A stretch of 64,000 bases of DNA, taken from the NCBI GenBank assembly GCA_000733355.1, contig JNVV01000021.1:144917-208916 (forward strand), given 5' to 3'. The notes beneath the pieces are model-generated. The model saw only the letters and a program-made list of their open reading frames with translations, was not told the origin of the DNA and ran no database searches. The DNA is from Falciphora oryzae. Taxonomy: Eukaryota > Ascomycota > Sordariomycetes > Magnaporthales > Magnaporthaceae. Numbering within the stretch: position 1 is the first letter of the stretch; each line of letters begins with the position of its first letter. Position numbers and translations under genes: made by a program. Shown here one piece after another: positions 43,401 through 52,751 of the stretch.

Positions 43401-45236
43401 TTTGCGACCCGCCGGTGCCCGAAAGCAGGGTTTCGCCGTTGTCGAACTGGACCACAGTAAGCACGTTGTTAACTGACACGCTAAAGAGATTGAGCGTGAT
43501 CCGTCCGTAGCTGCCCCCGGGGGCTTGGAGCTTCAACCCGACTGGGGCGTTGGCGAAGGAGCTGTCGAGGAAAACCGCAGAGCCGAGGTCGTTCGGACTG
43601 GGTCCGGCCATAACCACGCCCATAGGAGTGTTCTCGATCTGAACGCCCTTCCACGTCCAGCCCCAATCCTAGTGAATCTCGAGCGCCCGGCTTAGCTGGC
43701 CGGAGAATTTGAGACCTCTTACAGTAAACTGCTGGTTTCCAACATAGGCACCAAGAGCATCCCCGGTGAACTCGAGGTCGCCCATGAACCCACCACTGCC
43801 ATTTTCCACGTAGATACCCTAATGGAACCCTCGTGTTAAGTCGTGTGTTTGAAGCCTAGAGAACCAGAATCAAAGGCTCACCTGCTGATTATTTCCGGCT
43901 ACCGTCGATATGACAAACTTGATTTTCTGAAGAGAGGTTGCCTGAGCAACCTGCCTACCAGGAAATAAAGGATGAGTTGGTTAGCTTATTCGAGGCTTAC
44001 AACTGGGCTGGAAAGTAAAACAATCACACACTGACCAGTGAATTCCCGCAACAAAGTCGAATAGTGGGGCATTTGTCATATCGATAATGAAGTTGCGTAC
44101 TTGGCGGTAAAAGTTGCTCTGGAAAACGCCGCTAATTAGTGGTCAGTAATACAGTCATGGAAAGGAATATGTTGGACGCTCGATTCTGCCTACCTGATTG
44201 ATGTACCAGGAAGCTCCATAGCCTCCCTCAATGTATACATCAGATGAGATGACACCTAAGCCGGAGAAGCTCGGTGCTACTTTGATAGTAGGCAGGTCGG
44301 TGGCCTGCAGAACTGAAGTCAGCACCACTACGTTGCTAGACCAGATGCCTACCTGGATAGGTGGTACCTACCTGCCTAGGTAGGCGATGAAGGTGATTAC
44401 TGGGAGGGCAGCCACATCGCCAATCATTTGTGTGTGGTAGTAGGCAATGATTGAACGGCTGACAAGATAGGTTCCTACAGGGAAATATACCACAGCTTGG
44501 AGGGTGGAAGGACTCCCGCATCCTTCACCACAGCGGTTCTGGTCGCTGATGGCTCGGTTGATGGCCTTTGTACATCGTGCACGCCATCACCCACCGCTCC
44601 GTAGTCCCTGACATTGCGCCAGACCTAAATAGGACGGACCATCGTAAATCAGCGCACGTTCAGGCTGGGCCCCCAACACGGCTTGCTCGGCCACGAAGGA
44701 TCACAAACCTTGTATCCTAGGGGTGCAAAAGGAGAGGTACCCGTCTGCACCATGCGCTCCATCCAGTAGCCGCTCGCTTGCCTCTTGAGCTCTCTCGGCG
44801 CCGCTGGGGAGCCGTTCCTGGCCAGCGCTTCGGCGACCAGGGCCGCAGCATCGGCGATGGTTGCATTGACGCCCATACCGTCGGCTCCGGGCGCGGAGAT
44901 GGTCCCGCCGTCTTCAACCCTGGAGGTCTGGCCGCTGGCGCCCGAGCGGGACTCGTACGTGTTCCGGCGCGGGTTCGCCAGGAGGCGCTCGTTCCGCGTG
45001 CGGGACTCGGCCTGGGCGGCCCTGAGGATCGTCAGGGCCTCCGACAGCGTGCTGTTGCCCGAGACGGGGACGTTGAGACCCATGGAGGCGGGGTCACGCC
45101 GCAATGGGCGGTTGAAGTGTCGGGCATGGGGAGCAAACAAGCTGTTGTGGTGTGCGACGACGACACATGCTGATAGAAGCAGCAACGCAAATAACCTGCC
45201 TGCAGCCCTGAAGTGGGCGGCAAAGGCTAGTGCCAT
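40486..45236 (-). pseudogene. GH55 glucanase-like gene with C-terminal extension, multiply disrupted
   Basis: Starts with a signal peptide (MALAFAAHFRAAGRLFALLLL). It then shows both beta-helix repeats of GH55 exo-/endo-beta-1,3-glucanases: VWRNVRDYGAVGDG, YFPVGTYLVS, YIEGGYGASWYIN, DWGWTWKG, then EGDGATDDIAALNKAL, WIPAGVYIV, GPVWLYGTGS, NVFMGMIQTQSPYFQ. Several introns (near 42785-42835, 42435-42515, 41665-41740) are in phase. Lesions: a stop or very short intron near 44649-44678; one base missing near 44568-44575; TAG at 43669-43671 where the family has Trp (TGG); TAG at 43244-43246 where Gln is expected (KPQYED) plus a one-base shift beside it; further shifts near 41910-41930 and 40780-40800. 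Beyond GH55 lies a Pro-rich linker and a Cys-containing end (CDLGRLITSTCCG; CGNGGYLDDN). It would have cut beta-1,3-glucan; now probably dead. Confidence 0.8.
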
Positions 45237-46597
45237 GATATCAGAGCAGCCTTCTTGAGATCAGAAGGTTCTGCTGTTGGATGCAGAATGAAAAGAGAGA
45301 GAGAAGGAAAGCGGGCGAAAGAGGAGATGGGCGAAGGAGAGAATGGTCTCAAAGTGACGGCCGCCCTGCGACCTTGGAGGTATAGGGAAGAGTCGATGCC
45401 ACGCGCCCGTCTCTCCTCCGTGGCAGGTTCCGCAGCCTCATGAGGAGGCGGAGGCCCACCCACATTTGCAAAAGCAGTGTCCCTTCTGTGTAACCACCAA
45501 CCAGACGACTGACCGCCCCATCGGCGCGAGAACATGCTCAAAGAACGGAGCGGGGTGAGGTCGTGAGGGCTGACGTGGATACCTACGGATCGTGCGTTTG
45601 ACTGAGGCTATATTGGCATGGATGCAAGGAATTGACGTGAGCTGAGTCCCTCAGAGGAGGGGGGGGGGGGGGTCTATTTGCCAACAAAAACCACTGATAT
45701 ACCTACACCCATCAAACAAACCAACGCAAGGTGTGGGTGGACTCGATGCCTCGCGCGACTCGCTCGACTCGGCCGAGAGTGCATCGATAGGGTCAACCCC
45801 AGCCGTGTAGTTCCAGCACAGTCTTGGCGGATAGGTACTTATCAGGGCTACCTAATCACCGCTCCACCATTATTCTAGACCCAGTGCCCGCGCCAGGAAA
45901 AAAAAAAAAAAAAAAAAAAGGCGGAGAGCTATCATGGGGGTGTGTGTGGAGCAATCCGCTGCAGTAGTTCGCCAAGCGGAGTGGATATGGGTCGCAGCAA
46001 CTGCATGCGCGCTCGATCACATGAAGTGGTCGACTAAAGCTACAGCGGCTAATCCCATGTTTAGGCTGATCCCTGCGGCGGATTCACCCGAACGAGCCTC
46101 AATCAAGTGGGATCAGACTGCTATCAATGGTAGTCCCGCACGACGTTCCCTCGCTAAGCCCCATTGCACAACAGCATTTGATCCTACGGAGCAAGCGGCA
46201 CGCTTCACACCCGATGCCTCCCGCGGTGCAACCTTAGACGCGCAAATGAAGTGGCCATGGATGTAGGACGGGGCGGCCCTTTGGACGATGCCGGGATTTA
46301 CCTCCGCCCTCTCCATAATGCTCTCTTGACCCAACCAACGAGTTTGGACGCAGGGGCATTTTGGCTATCTCTTAGAGTAGGCCAGGGGGCACAAGGGGGA
46401 AAAAAAAAGAAAAAGAAAAAAAGAAAAAAGAAGAAGACCTTGTGTTCCAGCAGGAGGTGACCAACATTGGAAACTGCCCAAATACCAACAACAATGAACA
46501 ACCCATGAAACAGACGCTCTTGCCCACCTAGGAATCAATCCCGCGAGCAGAGCGAGAAAGTATCACACAACCACCGTGTACCCCCCAGAGGCTCTCT
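45237..46597. other. About 1.36 kb without a supported gene; homopolymer tracts
   Basis: Promoter of the GH55-like gene. A G14 run at 45659-45672, an A22 run at 45898-45919 and a purine tract at 46400-46440. No gene with recognisable content. Confidence 0.5.
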
Positions 46598-47982
46598 CTA
46601 CTTGGGGTTCTCTGGCTCCGCATCGTCTGGGAGAAAATCTAGCTTGCAAGCCTCAACCTTCGCCTCGATAGGACCCACGCATCTCCGTTTTGTGCCGTTG
46701 ACCTCGATCCAACTGCCAAAGTCGCTGCCCGGCTCGTCAACCGTGCGCAGCTGGAACTTGAAGATTGTGTACTTGCGTCTGGGCGTCGGGGAATTGCCCT
46801 TGTAGTTGGACAGGAGCGTATTCCAGTCCTGCCTAGTGTATCAGTAATTCACGCCTTGTGATCTCAAATGTGCCAGTTACTTCAGTCGTGAAAAACTTAC
46901 CCGTAGTTTTTTGTGGATGGCGCCCTGCCAGTCTTGGTCGGCTGTGTATGCAGTCACACCCTCTCCGCATTTTTTGATTGGCCGTTGAGGGGCACCTGGG
47001 AGTGAGATGTTAGCTCGGCCGACTCTGAGCGGTAGCACGCTAGACTTGGTGAAAGCTCTGTTCTTGCGGAACCCGGATTAGCACTCACAATACGTCGTGG
47101 CCTTCTTGACTTCATCCCTAGCTTCACCTCCCTAGAAAGATCAGTACACTTTAGTGAATCATTTGCGATGTTGAAGGTGTCCAACACGAACTTACTTCGA
47201 TCCAGCTACGTAGGTCCATCACGTTAATAAGATAACAGACGCTATCAGAAACGGGAGGGAAAAGAGGGAAGAATCATCTCGAGGCACTTACGAAGCTGCA
47301 GGAAACCACATAAAGCCCTATGTCAGTCCAAACGTGCTCCATGGTTACGACGCCACTACTGTCCGTGACAGCTCTCTGTGATTTGAAGGCCACTTGATGA
47401 TGGTTTATTTCTCCTTTCTCATCCTTATTCTGGCTCATCTCGACTCGGTGAGGTTCCTCCTTGTTGCCTTCGCTGTCATAAGCTGTCCACATGGGCTGGT
47501 CTGGCTCTGGGCATCTGGGGCTGCCGCCGGATTTTATGTTGCTGTTGATCCAGCCTTCAGGGCAGGCACTCTTCCGACGAGCAAGCTTCCTGCTGGGATT
47601 GTGGTCGGCGTGAAAGGTAAGTTCCGAGCCGGCAGTGGGCAGAGAGCCAGCGTATTGGACGATGTTCTTGAATATCGCAGACATGTAGGCGCAGTTGTAA
47701 ACTAAGGTGGGCCTCAATTTGTCCCCATGTCTCGGACTATGAAGAGAAAGGGGTGAATGGTGTCAGAGTCGCGTACCATAGCCAGCATCTTTCGAGTAGG
47801 TTATTACCTTGATAGACGCCGTCCTTGCGATGCTGCCACACTTCGACCCCGTTGGCATCTTTGGTCGTTACTTTGGGCCCTTGATCTTTTGCTGCAGCCT
47901 GAGCTGCCACCGTTGTCAGATTGGTTATGCAAAAGGAGACAAAAATGGCCATGGCCCGCCTTGAGGCTCGCGATCCCATCAT
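46598..47982 (-). pseudogene. Secreted protein resembling fungal NucA/NucB-type nuclease, frameshifted
   Basis: Exon 1 (start 47982) codes for a signal peptide (MMGSRASRRAMAIFVSFCIT). After a GTAATA...ATAG intron the next exon must lose frame in a GGGG run (47723-47726 on the plus strand as CCCC); one extra G would give GDKLRPTLVYNCAYM in frame with the rest. Later exons are bounded by GT-AG sites: GGEARDEVKKATTYC; APQRPIKKCGEGVTAY; DWNTLLSNYKGN to the TAG at 46598-46600. The block SCSFVSAS...WIEGG followed by Cys-Pro-Gln is like the Cys-x-E-x-P-F-A...EGG core of fungal NucA/NucB deoxyribonuclease-like proteins, but the match is loose and the donor site inside this core is not consensus. The family call is tentative. 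Confidence 0.45.
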
Positions 47983-48494
47983 CGCTATCGGTGTTGGTGG
48001 CTAAAGGGCAGAAACAAAGGAAGTAGAGGGAAGCAGATGACACAAGGCAGGGACAGCACTGAGGCATTGGAAGCACCCCATGAGCCTTTTCAGGCTCGCT
48101 TTCCAATCTCGTGCTACTGCCCAGCCCATGTAGATGTTACTGCGGGATATATATGTGCGTGTGTGTGTATGGGTGGGGGGACATGCCTCTCGAAACATGG
48201 GTCCCGATACTGCTCACCATGCCACCGTCCCTTGTAGCTCAGGGGTCAACGTCAATATGGGTATAGGTCCAACTGACGGCGAGGGGGTCTCCATGTTACA
48301 CATGTTGGGGATCACATTCCCGTCCCGTGCCGATGGGGTGTCCCTACCGAGCTTGTCAAAATACATGTCTTTTTTTTTCTGCCATTCCGCAACAGGGTCA
48401 TGTTACACGTAGCAAGGGAGATTGCCCAACAGGATGAAACTTGTGTTTAGACCCATCAGTCTTCCTGCTCCTCTCCCATCTTCTCAAGGTGGTA
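47983..48494. other. Intergenic
   Basis: Upstream of the secreted nuclease-like gene. A GTGTGTGTATGGGTGGGGGG stretch at 48161-48180 is the only notable feature. Confidence 0.5.
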
Positions 48495-50163
48495 TCACAA
48501 AAAGAACAGTGAACCATCGGAGAACCCCAAATCGGACACCCCAGTCGCCTCCCGGCCCTCCACATCGTCATGAGCGAGTACTCCAAAGTTGGCGATAAAC
48601 GTGCCGTAGTATTCGTGGAAGAGCTCGTATGATTCGCCCATCATTCGGAGCTCTGAGTTGCGGCGAAGGAAATAGTCGAAGAACTTAAGTCTCAAAGGCG
48701 CGACTTGGTTGCTAGTGGATTCGGATATGGTGGGGCGTCCAGACTCGTTGAAGATCCAGTTGGAAAAGAGCGTGACGCCAGCTGCCCACATTTCGATGTC
48801 GTGACAATCTTGCAGCTCGACATGGTCTGTATCCTGTGGGACGGCAAAGTCGGTAAGGACGGCCTCGTCCTGGTCTGGGGATGTGCGCCCAACAAGGGTT
48901 GCCTCTTCAGCCCTGAAAACCCCAAAGAAGACGGCTACGGCCTTGGGAAGAGGGGCTGGGTCGATTTCCTTGAAAGGCCACCCATTCGCAAGGGAGCGTG
49001 GAAACACCAGCTCGACAAAATGCTGGTACACCCAGATCATCTTCATGATTTCCCAGACGACGAGATGGGCATCCGAGTGGCTTCCATCACCTCTGGTCAA
49101 CTTCATAGGGCAGGATCCTGGGTTTTCGCGGTTCTTGCAGAGGAGGGCTCGGCCGTAGCCCTTCTCAAACCGGTCCGCGAATGCCTGCCTTGGCTCGGAG
49201 TCGGACAGAATGCTGTCGAGAAGCCATTGGCAAAGGGGGCCGAAGACGGCCTCCTCGGCCTCGGCGGTTGCTTGCATATTGCAAACGGCAAACTGCTCGA
49301 GGAAGTCGAGCTCGCTGGTAGACAGCTCGAGGTCTTCGTCTTCCTCATCATGGAAACGGTTCGGGAGATTTGCTATCTCTGGGTCACTGCTGGCCTTGGC
49401 TCGGAAAAGCGGCTCGTTGTACGCCCCCGCCAGCGCTGCGCTACAAACGAAAAGCCTGTGCAGTGCCCTGCGAACGCGGCCTTCCCATTCAGGCATCCGG
49501 TCGCGGGTTTCTGGTCCGCTGTCGCGCTTATCGTCAGGCCACCTGCGCCTCCAGACTCTGCCCTTGGGGAGCTCCAAGTCCAGGTAGCTGACACCAACGG
49601 CCAGGGCGCGCACGAGGCGGCAGAGGGCAATAGCCGCCTTCATTTCCGAGATCGTCGGAGCCCGGCGGCGGCCACTAAAATCTCCTGGCGACAAAGCCAT
49701 TGGCGGGAGCTCGTCCCGGGCCTCCGCCTGGCGGACTAGGTCTGTGAGGCGAGCCTGATAGTCGACGGGTTGTTAGCATTACCCAGATCTAGGTAGGTAG
49801 GCTCGTTCGCGACAGAAAAGATGGCACCCCTGCGCCGTATCTTTTCCCGTGTCTTGTTCTTGTGTCTTTCTTGTTCCTGTATCCTTGTTCCCTTTTTTTC
49901 GTCGTGGACGACGTAGGGTAGGCAGGTAGGGTCCCAGACATGTGGGGAGACGGGCTTACCGCAATCAGCGCGTCGTCAAACTCGGGCGTCTCGCGTAGGA
50001 AGATGGGCCAAAGCACGCGTGCGGCGCTGCCAGCCCCAGCCTGCCAGATATTGTGGAGTCGCCGGCAAGTTGCCACGAGAGCAAGAGCATCCCGGGCAGA
50101 TTGGCACTTGACCAAAATGTTGAGGATTAGTTCGGGCGGGCCGGAATGGGATAGAAACGCCAT
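48495..50163 (-). CDS. F-box-like protein, 487 aa
   Basis: Exon 1 49960-50163 and exon 2 48495-49754, with a 205-nt intron (GTAAGC donor, ATCAG acceptor), phase 0. The N-terminus (SGPPELILNILVKCQSARDALALVATCRRLHNIW) fits an F-box-like motif (PPE-x-L...TCR-x-L). The remainder is mostly helical with two acidic patches (HDEEDEDLEL) and a WAAGVTLFSNWIF segment. In fungi, such proteins are either SCF ubiquitin-ligase adaptors or orphan F-box-like proteins; no substrate domain (LRR, WD40) is seen. The frame is clean, unlike those of the two neighbours. Confidence 0.7.
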
Positions 50164-50949
50164 CGTCGATGTAATCTTGCGGGTGGTCAGTTGCGGAAAA
50201 GGTAGGTTTTTTTTAGGACGAGGTTGAGAGCCGTGAAAAAACACCTGAGCCTGGGGGATCGTGGACGTTTTTTTTAAACACATGTAGGTCCACTAGGGCT
50301 GGAACGATGAATTTACGGCTGGATCAGATTGGTGGATACAACCCTCCCCCAGGACAAAAAAAAATATCACTTCTCGCTTGCACCACTGCTAGAGAGAGAG
50401 AAAAAAAAAAAGATACGTAAAGATACAAGAAGAGGAAGGGATACAAGAACAGGAAAGGATAGAAGAACGGGAAGAAAAGACGGGAAAAGGACACAGGAAA
50501 GAGGGAGATACAGGAAAGAGATACAGGACAGGAAAAGAATTGAAGCAATGGGGTGCTATATTTTTCGTCGCGAACGAGCCACCGTGCCACGTACTGCGGG
50601 GAATCTTGATGCTACCATTTTCATGCATGGACAGGCACCAGGGTTCAGTGGGTGGGGGTAGGGGTCCCCCAGGGAGGCAGCTAGCTTCATGGATGCTTGT
50701 CGAGGCTGTAAGGCTAGCTACGGGGACACCCGCCGTGGCTCGCTTAGCACGCGCGTTACCTCGAGGCACTGTCAATCCCAACTGCACGTGTCCCCTTCCA
50801 AAGCTCCACTGCGATATCATAGTCCTCAGGACAAAGCTCGGATCACCCATCCCCAGAGGCCTATTCATCCTCCCTCTCAGTGTTATGTGCTTCGCACTTC
50901 GCAAACATCTTTTCCCAGCTCGTTTTACAGTCGAGCATAGCGGCACACA
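50164..50949. other. Upstream regions of two divergent genes
   Basis: Includes an A/G-rich tract (see the separate repeat entry). No gene with recognisable content. Confidence 0.45.
50389..50546 (+). repeat. Purine-rich imperfect repeat tract
   Basis: About 160 bases almost free of pyrimidines in long stretches, built of GATACAAGAA/GATACAGGAAA-like units after an AGAGAGAG start and an A11 run. Confidence 0.85.
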
Positions 50950-52152
50950 ATGCCTTCGACTTTGGAGGCACTACGGTGCTGCTTTGTTGTTCTCGGTTTC
51001 TTTCGCCAGGGCGCCCACGCCGGCCAGGCCCTTCCTCCACATGACCTGGGTTCCACCCTGCAGATTTATTTCTACCACCTCCCAGCCCATCGCGTCGCCA
51101 TTCTGTCCCAGCCTCGACGGGACCTGCGGCGGGATCATGCAATATAAGTACACCGATACAAAGTCCCAATATGGTAACTGCTGCGGAGCCCGCGGTTATT
51201 GCGGATTCTCGGAATGAGAGTGTAGTGACATCTCGGATGGTACGTTCCAAAGCCAAACGCCTCGCCTATGTATATCTAGGCACCTAAGTAGTTACACCTA
51301 CTAACGGAGCGCTGCAGCCAACCTGAGTACGGCCTCTGCGACGTGACCGTCACCGTCGTCGAGGGCAGCACGTACACAAAGCCCAAAACGGCTACAACAA
51401 GCCGAGCACAGGCGACAAGCTCGGTGACGACAACGACCGGCCAAGCCGTGTCTACCTCCGAAGAAGGCGTGTCCACCTCTCAGGAAGCCACCAGCAACGC
51501 TCCCGCTCCAAGCCCGACCGGCCCCACGCTCGTTCCCGGACTGGGCGACCTCGCTCTCGAGGGCTGCCTTATGGAGCCAGACAAGCGCCGCGCCCTGCCA
51601 AACATCCGGGCCGACCACAAGATGACCATCGAGATGTGCCTCAGCCTCGCCAAGGGCTACAACTACGCCGGCATCGACTACGGCAGGGAATGCAGGTACA
51701 GCAACGCCCTCTCTGGCGGCTCCCTCCTGCCTACCGCGTCCGAGTGTGCCATGACACGCTCGGGCAACCAGAACCAGTACTGCTGCTCCGGGAACCGTCT
51801 GCTGCTCTACAGGCTCAAGGGCTACACGCCCCCGGCGGCGGGCGCGGCGCCGTAGCCAGCGTCAGTGCGTGCCAGTTCCGCGGCTGCTACGCCGAGCCCG
51901 CGGACGCGCGAGCGCCCTCCCCCAGCTACGAGACGCAGCGGACATGACGGTCGAGAAGTGCGTCGCCGTCGCGGGGGCCGCCGGGGCCAGGTACGCCGGC
52001 ATCGAGTACGGGCGCGAGTGATGGTACGGGGACGCGCTGGCGGGCGGGAGCTTCCTACCCACGATAGATAATTGCGTGACCATGACTTGCGCGGCAATCC
52101 GAACCAGTACTGTGGTCCCGGGGGTCATCTCGTCTTGTATAGCAGCAGCTAG
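50950..52152 (+). pseudogene. Degenerate chitin-binding (CBM18) and WSC-domain secreted protein gene
   Basis: A possible signal peptide starts at 50950 (MPSTLEALRCCFVVLGFF). A hevein-type Cys pattern (GTCGG, GNCCGARGYCGF) follows in another frame and stops at TGA 51215-51217. After an intron-like GTACGT...CTGCAG (51240-51318), CQPEYGLC-like sequence and a Thr/Ser-rich linker lead to a complete WSC domain (GCLMEPDKRRALPN, YAGIDYGREC, CCSGNRLLLY) ending at TAG 51853-51855. A second WSC copy follows in two other frames (FRGCYAEP; MTVEKCVAV, YAGIEYGRE) with TGA in place of the Cys codon at 52019-52021 and a last fragment QYCGPGGHLVLY ending at 52150-52152. The original would have bound wall polysaccharide (chitin, glucan). 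Only the first WSC copy is whole. Confidence 0.65.
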
Positions 52153-52751
52153 TGGTCCGCGTTGGAGGTCGGCCGGGAGTCGAGAACATCGAGGGGCTTG
52201 CCCACAGTAGGTGAACAAATATTGATAAAAAAGCGTACGTGCAGATCATCGTGCTTGCTTCACATCTTGGGACACGTAGCTCCCACAATTATTTTCTTCT
52301 TTAATCTGGGACACGTAGCTCCGGAACTGGAGAAGTCACATTGGAATCCTCCCTCACGATGACGTGGAGGGTCGTGGGGTGTCTAGTCTGTCAGCGGTGG
52401 GATCCTCCGATGGTTCACACTTCGTTTAAACCGTCTTCGAGGATACGTGATACTCCTTAAGATGGGAGAGGGGAAAGAAAGTTAACAATGTCTGGTACCT
52501 AAATATCCTGCGCGCTCTGCGCTTTTGTCGGCTACAAATGTCTCTTGGCACCCCCTGCTTGGAGGAAGCAGCGGGGGTAGAGAGGCACCACACTACCACT
52601 TGACCGTTTTCACCACGTCCATCACGCCACGCCGACATACCAGCCGTTCGTTCCTACGGGGCCGGATATCACGAAGACCAGCAAGGGCTAGACACTTCTG
52701 CCAAAAGGTCAGGGATTCGATTAGTAACTTCCAAAAAGAACTTGTAAAAGG
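52153..52751. other. Convergent 3' regions
   Basis: Between the WSC remnant and the NLR-like gene. The phrase GGGACACGTAGCTCC occurs twice (about 52269-52283 and 52308-52322) as a short direct repeat. No gene seen. Confidence 0.5.
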
